NCBI GenBank assembly: GCA_963823675.1
Contig: CAWGMT010000008.1
Coordinates: 868,001 to 932,000, forward strand
Direction of reading: 5' to 3'
DNA from: CAWGMT01 sp963823675
GTDB lineage: Bacteria > Planctomycetota > Planctomycetia > Isosphaerales > Isosphaeraceae
DNA length: 64,000 bases
Position 1 is the first letter of the stretch. Every line of letters starts with the position of its first letter. The notes beneath the pieces were generated by a model. It saw nothing but the letters and a program-made list of their open reading frames with translations. It had not been told where the DNA came from and did not search any database. The position numbers and the translations under genes are program-made. This document shows, in pieces, positions 1 to 8,206 of this stretch.

Positions 1-1
1 G

Positions 2-73
2 TACACGCCGTGTTATTACTACACTCCGTGCTATTCCTACTCGAGCTGTTGCTTCTCGATCTGCTGTTGGTAG
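2..73 (+). CDS. C-terminal tail of a Tyr/Cys-rich protein (partial)
   Basis: The window opens inside a reading frame that ends with TAG at 71-73. The visible residues are dominated by Tyr and Cys in short repeats (YTPCYYYTPC, then SSCCFSICCW). This looks like the tail of a small secreted Tyr/Cys-rich protein of the kind common in planctomycetes. A strong terminator-like hairpin follows 50 bases later, which supports a real gene end here. The function cannot be inferred and the start lies outside the window. Confidence 0.4.
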   Translation, partial: YTPCYYYTPCYSYSSCCFSICCW

Positions 74-125
74 GTTAGCCGAGTTCATTCGACCACCGGT
101 GCCAACAGAATCCAGGCTAAGCAAG

Positions 126-199
126 AACGGACTCGGACGCACTCGTACGGTCGTTGGCGGGAGAGCCGACGACGTTGCGATCGTGCGTCCGAGTCCGTT
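126..199. terminator. Long inverted repeat, likely terminator
   Basis: Arms 126-142 (AACGGACTCGGACGCAC) and 183-199 are perfect 17-bp complements separated by 40 bases. It lies just downstream of the partial gene ending at 73, so transcription termination or transcript-end stabilisation is the likely role. No T-run follows, so it is not a textbook Rho-independent terminator. Confidence 0.55.
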
Positions 200-448
200 A
201 GTTTAGGCTCGTTTGGTAAATTCCGTGGCCGAACCGTTAGACTTCCTGACCCATCCTCTCTTGGTCTCCCGAATCCCTCGGCACGGGATTCGGGGACTTT
301 CCGCCGGAGCGCTGGTCGCAGGCATTTCCCAAGGCACCTGTCCGATCAATCATCGGCGACCGCTTTCGACGCTTCTCGCTGAACACCACCAGTTACGACG
401 GCCCGAGCACCGCGATCCTCCCATGTGCCTGGGTCGCCCTTAACACTG

Positions 449-532
449 ACCCGACGCGCCAGCGAGGGATCATACCCAACCGAAGCAACAGCGCGGCATT
501 CCGTCGCCGGCACCCTCGCTGGCGCGTCGGGT
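449..532. repeat. 20-bp perfect inverted repeat with 44-base loop
   Basis: Arms ACCCGACGCGCCAGCGAGGG (449-468) and its exact complement (513-532) flank a 44-base loop. It sits past the 3' end of the minus-strand gene at 697 and downstream of the plus-strand partial gene, so it could serve as a terminator for the minus gene. The arm resembles an intergenic palindrome I associate with planctomycete genomes; this is from memory and unchecked. Apparent proteins reading through it on either strand are probably spurious. Between 74 and 696 I see no gene. Confidence 0.6.
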
Positions 533-696
533 TAATATCAGAAGCTTGTCGGGCTGAGGTGGTGATCGGCGACGAGTGTCCGGCTTTCTTCGTAAGGAAA
601 ACCGGCCTCCCTCATGAAAAGAGAAGCCGGTTTCTGATCGGGAACGGGTATTGAACGCAAGCAGGAATCGCAGGGGAACTCGGGACCTTGCGTCGT

Positions 697-2685
697 TCAT
701 CTTTGCGGAGATGCGGTCGGAGCGGGTGCAGCAGGCGCCGCCGGCACCGCCATCGGGACCATGACGCGGCGGGTCACGGCGACCTGACGAGGCACTTGCT
801 GGGCCTGTGTTGTCATGTAGGTGACGGGCACCTGATACGCGACATTCACTGCGTACTGCTGAGTGACGTTTTCGGTCACCTGCTTCGTCTGCGGCGTCAT
901 GACCGTCACGGGCACCTGCACGGGAACATTCACGGCGTATTGCTGCGTGACGTTTTCGGTCACATGCTTCGTCTGCGGCGTCATGACCGTCACGGGCACC
1001 TGCACGGGAACATTCACCGCATATTGCTGCGTGATGTTTTCGGTCACCTGCTTCGTCTGCGGCGTCATGACCGTCACGGGCACTTGCGCCGGCACGCTGA
1101 CGGCATAATTTTCGGAGACGTTCTCGGTAACCTGCTTTTGCTGAGGGGTCATCACCGTAACCGGAACCTGAACAGGCACGTTGACCGCGTACTGTTGCGT
1201 AACATTTTCGGTCACTTGCTTGGGCTGGTTCGTCATGACTGTCACTTGCACCTGATAGGGTACGCTGACGGGATACTGCTGGGTGACGTTCTCGGTTACC
1301 TGGCGATACTGAGTCGTCTGGACGGTATCGGTTCTCTGTTCGGGAACCATGACCGTGGTGGTGACGGGCACTGTTTCGGTGACCTGCCTCGCCACCTGGG
1401 TCGGGACGTCAACAACCGTTTCTTGGACTTGCTGTTCAGGGAAGGTGACATTGACGGTGACGGGAACCCACTGCGTTCGGCATTCCGGAACCTCGACGAC
1501 CTGCTGGACAGGGACGAGTTTCGTACAGGTGCGCTGCACGTATGAGGTTTCGGGCACCTGGTAAGCGACCGGCCGCGAAACGTAGACCTGCTGGCAGGTG
1601 TAGGACGTGACCGCCGCGTAGCCGCCTCCGCAAGGGTTGCAGAAGCTGCCGCAGCCCGCCGGCACGAAAGAGACGACTGGGGTCGCCTGCGTCATGTAGC
1701 AGCCGCGCTCCTCGACAACCGTGCGGCAGGTCGTCACCGGTACCGATACGGTATAAGCCTGTGGAACGAGCGAAGTCTGCACCCGCGACGTCGATACGGT
1801 GACGGTTTGTGCCTGGTACTGCGTTTGAGGCACCGTCTTGAGCACGGTTACATAGTGTTGTTGCTTCTGCTTCTGGATCACCTGGTCGAAGACCGTACGA
1901 ATGACCTGCTGGTTCACCGTCTGCTGGCGGGGAACGCTTACCGTGTAGGTTCTGGGAACGTTCACGACCTCGGCCACTGTTCGGACCACGGGAATCGTCT
2001 GGGTCTTGTACTCAGTCCGGTACTGGGTCTGCGTCTGCGTTGTCGGGACCTGTTCCAGAATCGTCCGCGTGACCGGCACCGTCTGGGTATTGTACTCTGT
2101 CCGGTAGTGGGTCTGCATGACCGTCGTGGGGACGATCTCGGTGACCACTCGCGTGACCGGCACCGTACGCGTCTTGTATTCGGTGCGGTACGTTGTCTGC
2201 ATCTGGGTCGTGGGGACCATCTCGGTAACCGTGCGCATCACCGGTACCGTCTGAGTTCGATACTCGGTCCGGTTCTGGGTTTGCATCTGGGTCGTGGGGA
2301 CCATCTCGGTGACCGTGCGCGTCACCGGCACGGTCTGAGTCCGATACTCGGTCCGATTCTGGGTCTGCATCTGAGTGGTCGGGACCAGTTCGGTGACCGT
2401 GCGCGTCACGGGCACAGTCTGGGTCCGGCACTCGGTCCGATACTGGGTTTGCATTTGCGTGACCGGAACCTGCACGCAACGCGTGTCGTACACCGTTTCA
2501 TAAACGACCTGACATTGGGGCACCAAAACTGTCGTCGTCTGGCTAGCTCCCTGGCCCGAAGCCGCGGGTGCCTGGGACGAAGGAGCGACAGCATCCTGCC
2601 CAATGACCTCCGGCAACCCGACGAGCCCCATACTCATGACGAGGCCGAACGCCGGCAGAAGCCGTTTCCTGCGGAAGCACATCAT
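697..2685 (-). CDS. Secreted V/Q/T-rich tandem-repeat protein, YTV-like
   Basis: 662 aa. A basic then hydrophobic N-terminus (MMCFRRKRLL..., ending near VIGQ) is a plausible signal peptide. The rest is two blocks of 28-residue repeats. The N-terminal block has about six units with the cores QYRTEYRTQTVPVTRTV and VPTTQMQTQ. The C-terminal block has about six units with QVTENVTQQYAVNVPVQ and VPVTVMTP. A Cys/Gly patch (CGSFCNPCGGGY) separates them. The composition resembles the planctomycete YTV-repeat proteins (Pfam PF07639), presumed cell-surface or envelope proteins of unknown function. Repeats are also conserved at DNA level, suggesting recent unit duplication. A paralogue lies at 3313-4512 on the same strand. 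GAGGG precedes the start. Confidence 0.75.
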   Translation of the reverse strand: MMCFRRKRLLPAFGLVMSMGLVGLPEVIGQDAVAPSSQAPAASGQGASQTTTVLVPQCQVVYETVYDTRCVQVPVTQMQTQYRTECRTQTVPVTRTVTELVPTTQMQTQNRTEYRTQTVPVTRTVTEMVPTTQMQTQNRTEYRTQTVPVMRTVTEMVPTTQMQTTYRTEYKTRTVPVTRVVTEIVPTTVMQTHYRTEYNTQTVPVTRTILEQVPTTQTQTQYRTEYKTQTIPVVRTVAEVVNVPRTYTVSVPRQQTVNQQVIRTVFDQVIQKQKQQHYVTVLKTVPQTQYQAQTVTVSTSRVQTSLVPQAYTVSVPVTTCRTVVEERGCYMTQATPVVSFVPAGCGSFCNPCGGGYAAVTSYTCQQVYVSRPVAYQVPETSYVQRTCTKLVPVQQVVEVPECRTQWVPVTVNVTFPEQQVQETVVDVPTQVARQVTETVPVTTTVMVPEQRTDTVQTTQYRQVTENVTQQYPVSVPYQVQVTVMTNQPKQVTENVTQQYAVNVPVQVPVTVMTPQQKQVTENVSENYAVSVPAQVPVTVMTPQTKQVTENITQQYAVNVPVQVPVTVMTPQTKHVTENVTQQYAVNVPVQVPVTVMTPQTKQVTENVTQQYAVNVAYQVPVTYMTTQAQQVPRQVAVTRRVMVPMAVPAAPAAPAPTASPQR
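846..1300. repeat. 84-bp tandem repeats (C-terminal block of the repeat protein)
   Basis: About five to six head-to-tail 84-bp units inside the preceding gene, each carrying the complement of codons for QVTENV and VPVTVMTP. Adjacent units near 880-1080 are almost identical, consistent with unequal crossing-over or slippage. A second block of 84-bp units covers about 2000-2460. Confidence 0.75.
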
Positions 2686-3312
2686 TGTTGAAATCCCTCA
2701 GTCTAACTCGAAACTAGATTACTTAAGCGCCGTGAAACTCCACTCAACCGCCATATTTTTCGCAACGGCCGTGTAGTATACAGACCACCTACAGCCCGTT
2801 TCAATCATAAAGCTCTCAAACTGTCGATTTTACCTGTAATTCCGGCCTCGACGTTTTTATGTAATATAACGATCTCTCAATTCTTAAGCAGCCACGACTC
2901 GATGGGTGAATTGCGTGAACCTCGGTCATCTGGAGCGATCGATGGCCCACGACGAAGCCAGTGCAATGGATGGCCCTGAGCGCACACGCTGTCGCGACTT
3001 CGTCCCGGTGACGCGGCGCGGCACGAAGGCCATGGCCGTGCGGGATGCTCCGGAGCGGGCGATTGGAGTTGGTCGATCGGTGGGCTTGAAGGCGGGTAGT
3101 AGCTGGCAGGGGAGATGCCTGCATCGAAAGAAACCTGGCCCCGGAGTGCTGATCAGACCGGATCGGTTGATCGTGGTCGATCTCAATCGTGTACGCTAAA
3201 GCACGCGGGCTCGGTGCCGTAGCGGGCGGTTCGTTCGATGCAGGCTCGGTTGTGAATCAATTACACTTCTTGATCGCGTGGTTGAATACCGGCGTTGCCG
3301 GTTAACAAGGAT
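2686..3312. other. Intergenic, no supported gene
   Basis: 627 bases between the two repeat-protein genes. The upstream part (2700-2900) is AT-richer than its surroundings and would hold the promoter of the 697-2685 gene. Open frames exist here on both strands (for example 2906-3199) but they show no domain, no convincing ribosome site, and overlap on opposite strands. I do not call them genes. Confidence 0.5.
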
Positions 3313-4512
3313 TTAGTGGCCGACCTGGGTCGAGGGAGCGGTGGCCGGTGTCGCGACCGGTGCGGTCATCGGCACCATGACCTGGCGAGTCACCGGTACC
3401 TGATGAGAGACGACGCGGGACTGCGTGGTCATCACGGTAACGGGCACCTGATAGGGAACGCAGACCTGGATTTGACGCGTCGTCGTCTCGACAACCGGGC
3501 GGCACTTGACGGTCGGAACAATCACGGTGTTGGTGTGCGGGACCATCTTGGTGACACAAGTCGGAACCTGCTCGACGACCGGCTTGAAGATATTTCGCGT
3601 GACCGGGACTTCATACGGCACAGCCTGCATCTCGGTCACACACTGGGTGACGGGAATCGGAATCTTGTCGATTTTGATCTCCGGAACCTGGATGACGTGC
3701 TTGACCGGAGTGTACTTGGTGCGATTGCGCTGGACGTAGGTCGTCTCGGGGATGAACTTGGGTACACACCGAGTGACGGGCACCTGCTGCTCCACACAGG
3801 TGGTCACGGGCTGATAGCTGACGCAGGTCGTCACCCCACCACAATAGCCGCACCCGGACCCACACTGATGTCCACACTGGTGAGCGCAAGTGACGACGGG
3901 AACCATTGTCGTGACGGGCACCCTCTGGGTGACGATTTTGATCTCCTCATGGGTCTCGACGCGCATCCGAGTGATGGGGACCGTCTCGGTCACGCATTCC
4001 GGGATTAACTGCGTGATGACCTTGTCGACGATCACGGTCGAACACTGGGGCTGATATAACGTCCGCTGGACCATTTTCTGTACGGGGTAATAATGAAAAC
4101 ACTTCTGCATTACCGTCGTCGGCTCGCAGACATAGTGAGTGACCGGCTTGAGAACCGTCTCCTGCCGCGGCTCCCAGCAGGTGTACGTGCGCGGCTCGTT
4201 GACCACTTCGGAGACGAAATGAGTCACCGGGACCGTTTCGGTCCGGCATTCCGTCCGATAGTGGGTCTGCATAATCGTGGTGGGCACCTGCACGCATTCA
4301 ACGGTATTGACCGTCTCGTATACGGTCTGGCATTGAGGAACGAGAACGGCGGCTGTCGCACCGACCGTTTCTTGCCGTGACGGACTGGCTGCGGGAGACT
4401 GAGATGCGGGAGCCGCAGTCTGTCCCCTGGCCCCGCTGTCACTGCGCAGGTCCAGGCCCGCAAGTAGGGCCGCCACTAACATCAAAAGGCTTCGCACGGT
4501 CTTGAGTCGCAT
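3313..4512 (-). CDS. Secreted V/T/C-rich repeat protein, YTV-like paralogue
   Basis: 399 aa. The signal peptide is plausible (MRLKTVRSLLMLVAALLAG...). The mature part opens with an Ala/Ser/Gln linker followed by VLVPQCQTVYETV, nearly identical to the corresponding segment of the 662-aa neighbour (VLVPQCQVVYETV). The body has irregular repeats built on VPVT, VTETVPITRM and YRTEC, and a His/Cys/Gly cluster (CAHQCGHQCGSGCGYCGG) at mid-length that could bind metal or form disulfides. It ends like its neighbour with a VTRQVMVPM motif. The two are clearly duplicates that diverged in length and repeat number. Envelope location is inferred; function is unknown. Confidence 0.75.
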   Translation of the reverse strand: MRLKTVRSLLMLVAALLAGLDLRSDSGARGQTAAPASQSPAASPSRQETVGATAAVLVPQCQTVYETVNTVECVQVPTTIMQTHYRTECRTETVPVTHFVSEVVNEPRTYTCWEPRQETVLKPVTHYVCEPTTVMQKCFHYYPVQKMVQRTLYQPQCSTVIVDKVITQLIPECVTETVPITRMRVETHEEIKIVTQRVPVTTMVPVVTCAHQCGHQCGSGCGYCGGVTTCVSYQPVTTCVEQQVPVTRCVPKFIPETTYVQRNRTKYTPVKHVIQVPEIKIDKIPIPVTQCVTEMQAVPYEVPVTRNIFKPVVEQVPTCVTKMVPHTNTVIVPTVKCRPVVETTTRQIQVCVPYQVPVTVMTTQSRVVSHQVPVTRQVMVPMTAPVATPATAPSTQVGH

Positions 4513-4917
4513 CTCACGCAGTCTCCCAGGATGACAAAGCGAGTAGCGCCGACAAACTCTATGTAAATTATCAATACTTCCTGGTCATGCAAAGCGATTT
4601 TATCGACTCAGATTCACGCTCCGCCTTCATATCCTCTATATTCACTACAGTCGCTAAAATCTGAACAATCGCTGTCAAGGAACCAGACGCTTCAGGGTGC
4701 GTATTCATCGAGGCGAATTTGCTTGTGGGAAGTGAACTCGACTCAAGTCGCGAAACGAACCTGGTTCGCGTATGCTGGACGGTGTCGTCCCCAAGCGATC
4801 GCCGCCGCCGGACGACAATAGAACAGTCGCGCGATAACTCGGAGATTGGCATCCCGCAGAATCCGACTCTAGCGACGACGGATTCACGGATTGCCCAGCC
4901 AGCGAGTCAGATCCTCC
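4513..4917. other. Divergent intergenic region
   Basis: About 400 bases between the divergent genes at 4512 (minus) and 4918 (plus). It is AT-richer near 4560-4680, where promoters for both directions would be expected. No gene is supported. Confidence 0.4.
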
Positions 4918-6738
4918 ATGTCCAAGACCGAACGCGAACGCAGCCTGGCCGTTTTCATCGACCTCGAGAATCTGGCGATGGGGTTTCAGAACCAGCGCAA
5001 GATCCGTTTCGAGGTGCAGAAGGTTCTGGAGCGCTTAGTCGAGAAAGGGAAGCTCATTGTGAAGAAGGCTTACGCCGACTGGAGCCGCTACCCGAGCTAC
5101 ATGGCTCCCTTTCACGAGGCGGCGATCGAGCTGATCGAGATTCCCAAGCGCTCCCAGACCGGCAAGAACTCAGCCGACATTCGTTTGGTTGTCGATGCGA
5201 TCGATCTCGCCTGGAGCAAGCCGCACGTGGATACGTTCGTGATCGTTTCGGGAGACTCTGACTTCTCGCCCCTTGTTTCCAAGCTCAAGGAAAACGGCAA
5301 GCATGTCATCGGCCTGGGGATGAAGGGTTCAACATCGGATCTGCTCCGAGATAACTGTGATGAGTTCATCTACTACGAGGACCTCGAACGGCAGGAGCAG
5401 AACGAACAGCAGTTGGCGACCGACCTCAATTCTTACCTGCCGCCGAATCTTCCCGAACGCCAGCGCGAGCTCTTCAGTCTGTTGATCGAGGCTTGCAATG
5501 CATTGCGCCGTGAAAACCACGAGGTCCTCTACGCCTCGATGATCAAGGACACGATGAAGCGAAAAAAGCCGTCGTTCGACGAGAGCTACTACAGCTACCG
5601 CAGCTTCACGCATCTGTTGGAGGACGCCGACAACCTGGCGCTCGTCGATATCGAACGCAACCCCAAGAGTGGAACGTATGTCGTCACCAGGTTCTGCGGG
5701 GAGCGTGATCGGAAGGCACGCGGCGTTGCCGCAGCCGAAGCCGCGACCAAAGCTCCGCTGCCCGAGGCTCCCGCGCCAAGGAACGCGGCATTTCGTCCGG
5801 CCGCCGCCATTGAGATGCCGCGTGGGGAGATACGAACCAAACCGGACGAGCAATGCGACGTTGTGATCCAGAAGGTGAGGTCGAACATGGTCAGATCAGC
5901 GTTTCGCCGCGCCATTGCGTGTCGCGTGATCGCGGTGGTGCTCTGCGCCACATCGGGTCTTCGCGCGGCAGCACCTTCTCCCGAAGAGGTCCTCAAGACA
6001 CACGGCCTGAGACTGGCGGGTTCGCTCTATGTCCTGGAGCTCGAGACCGACGTGCACAAGAAGGCGACCGAAATCCGCCAACTGGCGAAGAAATTGAAGT
6101 GGTCCCAGGCGCAGCAGCGAGCGACGGTCAGCCTTGAGGAGTACCAGCAAACCATCCAGGGACTCAGCAATGAGATCAGGGCTTACCAGTCGGAAATACA
6201 GGCGGCCGACCAGCGGATGAACCAATTCCCCCGGTATCGGCGGGGGGCGTTCGCGGATAATTTCGCCGCCCAGGCTTATTCCGAGATCCTCGCCTATCGA
6301 AATCAACTTCAAATGGAGTTGAGTCAGGCGAATGGGTACCTCAACCAGCTCAAGAGTCAGCCGTTTGACGCTCAATCGAAGCAGAAGATCGACGCACTGG
6401 TCAGAGACGATCAGGAATCCTTTGACCAGGCTGTTCTCGACCTGCGCAAGCTCGTCGACTCGACCTCGGAAAAATACGCCGAGCTACACAAGGACAGCTC
6501 GATCGACAAGGCCCTCCATTCGCTGGGAAGAGCCGCCAAGGTCAAGCCGAAACTCGGGCCATCTCCGCAGTATGTGACGAATGTCAAGTTGCTGGAACGG
6601 ATCGAGAAGGAAAAAGCCTCCGCGGAGGCCGGCGCGGCGTCCGAGAATTCGCCGCGAGCCGCTCGTCGATCGTCTCATACTCGACGCGGCCACTCGGCGG
6701 CCACGGCGAAATCGCCAGGCTCGGGCAAGAGCGACTGA
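4918..6738 (+). CDS. NYN-domain (LabA/DUF88) plus OST-HTH RNase-like protein, frame continuous with a secreted protein
   Basis: 606 aa if read through. Residues 1-160 are a NYN (PIN-like) ribonuclease domain: AVFIDLENLAMG supplies the first acidic residue, SADIRLVVDAID the second set, and VSGDSDFSPLV the third. Residues about 185-262 match an OST-HTH/LOTUS-type RNA-binding domain (PERQRELFSLLIEA ... SFTHLLEDADNLALVDIE). After a Pro/Ala linker the frame runs without a stop into a typical signal peptide at residue 324 and a coiled-coil protein. A cytoplasmic RNase joined to an internal export signal is implausible as one polypeptide, so the NYN protein may have lost its stop codon or translation may restart at 5887. 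Start chosen at MSKTERERSLAVF; an in-frame start at 4891 is possible. Confidence 0.75.
   Translation: MSKTERERSLAVFIDLENLAMGFQNQRKIRFEVQKVLERLVEKGKLIVKKAYADWSRYPSYMAPFHEAAIELIEIPKRSQTGKNSADIRLVVDAIDLAWSKPHVDTFVIVSGDSDFSPLVSKLKENGKHVIGLGMKGSTSDLLRDNCDEFIYYEDLERQEQNEQQLATDLNSYLPPNLPERQRELFSLLIEACNALRRENHEVLYASMIKDTMKRKKPSFDESYYSYRSFTHLLEDADNLALVDIERNPKSGTYVVTRFCGERDRKARGVAAAEAATKAPLPEAPAPRNAAFRPAAAIEMPRGEIRTKPDEQCDVVIQKVRSNMVRSAFRRAIACRVIAVVLCATSGLRAAAPSPEEVLKTHGLRLAGSLYVLELETDVHKKATEIRQLAKKLKWSQAQQRATVSLEEYQQTIQGLSNEIRAYQSEIQAADQRMNQFPRYRRGAFADNFAAQAYSEILAYRNQLQMELSQANGYLNQLKSQPFDAQSKQKIDALVRDDQESFDQAVLDLRKLVDSTSEKYAELHKDSSIDKALHSLGRAAKVKPKLGPSPQYVTNVKLLERIEKEKASAEAGAASENSPRAARRSSHTRRGHSAATAKSPGSGKSD
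5871..5880 (+). promoter_or_regulatory. Internal ribosome-binding site candidate
   Basis: GAAGGTGAGG followed by a six-base spacer and ATG at 5887, inside the open frame of the NYN gene. It sits exactly where a signal peptide begins, which argues for independent initiation of the downstream protein. Confidence 0.5.
5887..6738 (+). CDS. Secreted coiled-coil protein (probable internal start)
   Basis: 283 aa from the internal ATG. It has a classical signal peptide (MVRSAFRRAIACRVIAVVL, cleavage near GLRAAA), then SPEEVLKTHGLRLAGSLYVL, then a long helical, Lys/Gln/Glu-rich region (about residues 60-235) likely to form coiled coils, and a basic Ser/Arg/His tail. I recognise no catalytic domain. 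A periplasmic or envelope structural role is inferred. It shares frame with the upstream NYN gene; whether it is made as a separate protein or as a fusion is the open question. Confidence 0.55.
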   Translation: MVRSAFRRAIACRVIAVVLCATSGLRAAAPSPEEVLKTHGLRLAGSLYVLELETDVHKKATEIRQLAKKLKWSQAQQRATVSLEEYQQTIQGLSNEIRAYQSEIQAADQRMNQFPRYRRGAFADNFAAQAYSEILAYRNQLQMELSQANGYLNQLKSQPFDAQSKQKIDALVRDDQESFDQAVLDLRKLVDSTSEKYAELHKDSSIDKALHSLGRAAKVKPKLGPSPQYVTNVKLLERIEKEKASAEAGAASENSPRAARRSSHTRRGHSAATAKSPGSGKSD

Positions 6739-6845
6739 CAAGCCCATTCGCATGTGTGCGGTCCCGTTTGATCTCCCGATCGTCACTGCTGATTGAGCAA
6801 CGTTGGGTGAGCTTCCCAGGGACGGGCAAACCTGGGAGATTTCCC

Positions 6846-8069
6846 ATGGAACGCACGGCACTCACGCTGATTCTCTTCACGCTCGGGCTCGGCAATTCGG
6901 AGGTCGGCAACGTGGATTCCCCTGAACCGGTCCGGGCCCTTGTGCAAGGAAACAACTCGTTTGCCCTCGACCTTTATGCTCAGCTCCGTCGGGGCGAGGG
7001 CAATCGATTCCTTTCTCCGTTTTCCATCTCGAGCGCGCTGGCGATGACGTACGCCGGGGCACGCGGGGATACCGCACTCGAGATCGCCAGGGCCCTTCAT
7101 TTTACGTTGGCCCCAGACCAGCTACACCCTGCCTTCCATCGGCTGATCACGGAGATCGTGAGTCGCGATACCAAGGCTTCGGCTCAATCGCCGGACATCC
7201 ACCTCTTCACGGCGAACGCCCTCTGGGCGCAGCAAGGCGAGCCGATCCTCGGCGATTTTCAGCAACGAATTGAGAGCGAGTACCAGGGGGGCATCTTCCC
7301 GGTCAACTTCCGCCTGGCCACCGAAAGGGCGCGGCAGAGGATCAACGATTGGGTCGAGAAGCAAACCAGGGGAAAAATCGAGAAACTGCTGAAGCCGAAT
7401 CAGCTCGATAAAAGTACCGTGCTGGTCTTGACGAACGCCATCTACTTCAAAGGCTTTTGGGAAAGTCAGTTTCTCAAGCAACACACCGTTTCCGATACCT
7501 TTCACACGTCAGCGAGCCGAACGGTGAAGGTCGACATGATGAATCAGACCGGGCGGTTCCGCTACCTGGACGAAAGGACGTTTCAGGCCCTGGAGCTTCC
7601 CTATCGAGGCCGCGCAGTCTCGATGGTAATTCTTTTGCCCAGGGCGGTCGACGGACTCGCCCAGGTCGAAGCGGCCTGCAACGAGCCCCGGCTGGAAGCC
7701 TGGCTGGCCAAGCTGGCGGCACACAGGGTGCAGATCAGTCTGCCCAGATTCCGGCTTACCGAGCAGATCGAGCTCAAGAATACGCTCTCGGCGCTGGGAA
7801 TGCCGCTGGCGTTTGAGGCCGGCGCGGCCGATTTCTCCGGGATGACCGGCAGGCGCGACGTGGCGATTTCAGCCGTGGCGCACAAAGCGTTCGTGGAGGT
7901 CGAGGAAACGGGAACCGAGGCAGCGGCAGCCACCGGGGTTGTCATGAAGCGGGCAACGGCAATCGCCCAGCCTACCAAGGTTTTCCGGGCCGATCGTCCG
8001 TTCCTGTTTCTGATTCGCGATAACCGGTCGGGTTCGATTCTGTTCCTCGGGCGGCTCGTCCGGCCGTGA
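6846..8069 (+). CDS. Serpin (serine protease inhibitor) 1
   Basis: 407 aa, the usual serpin-domain length. Family landmarks: SPFSISSALAMTYAGARGDT (helix B region), LTNAIYFKGFWESQF, LPRFRLTEQIEL, the hinge EETGTEAAAATG, and the closing FRADRPFLFLIRD with ILFLGRLVRP. The short hydrophobic N-terminus (MERTALTLILFTLGLG) may be a signal peptide. Counting from the hinge, the P4-P1' segment reads M-K-R-A-T, so cleavage near the Lys-Arg pair would suggest a trypsin-like target; the loop is about four residues longer on the P' side than in antitrypsin, so this is tentative. Start chosen at MERTAL with GGGAGA upstream. It is a tandem duplicate of the next gene. Confidence 0.9.
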   Translation: MERTALTLILFTLGLGNSEVGNVDSPEPVRALVQGNNSFALDLYAQLRRGEGNRFLSPFSISSALAMTYAGARGDTALEIARALHFTLAPDQLHPAFHRLITEIVSRDTKASAQSPDIHLFTANALWAQQGEPILGDFQQRIESEYQGGIFPVNFRLATERARQRINDWVEKQTRGKIEKLLKPNQLDKSTVLVLTNAIYFKGFWESQFLKQHTVSDTFHTSASRTVKVDMMNQTGRFRYLDERTFQALELPYRGRAVSMVILLPRAVDGLAQVEAACNEPRLEAWLAKLAAHRVQISLPRFRLTEQIELKNTLSALGMPLAFEAGAADFSGMTGRRDVAISAVAHKAFVEVEETGTEAAAATGVVMKRATAIAQPTKVFRADRPFLFLIRDNRSGSILFLGRLVRP

Positions 8070-8206
8070 CTCGGACCACCGCCTGAGGCAGGCAGAAACT
8101 TGGCGTGGCTCGGCAAGCGACTGACCTCAGCCGACCCTGGTGTCGGGCCCCAAACATCCAATACTCGGAAAACTTCCCATGGATTGGCAAACGAGGGAGG
8201 TACCCC

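Noticed and set aside
470..700. 76-aa minus-strand protein
   Set aside because: Its C-terminal half is a translation of the 449-532 inverted repeat (LTRRASEG), and it overlaps the end of a well-supported gene.
1807..2691. 294-aa plus-strand ORF opposite the repeat protein
   Set aside because: It is the antisense of a repetitive gene, with His/Arg/Leu-rich composition typical of such shadows.
2906..3199. 97-aa plus-strand ORF between the repeat-protein genes
   Set aside because: No domain, no ribosome site, overlapped by equally long frames on the other strand.
3228..3240. Isolated TTCGTTCGATG string as an early hairpin-family copy
   Set aside because: Only a partial single arm is present with no partner arm nearby, so chance is the simplest explanation.
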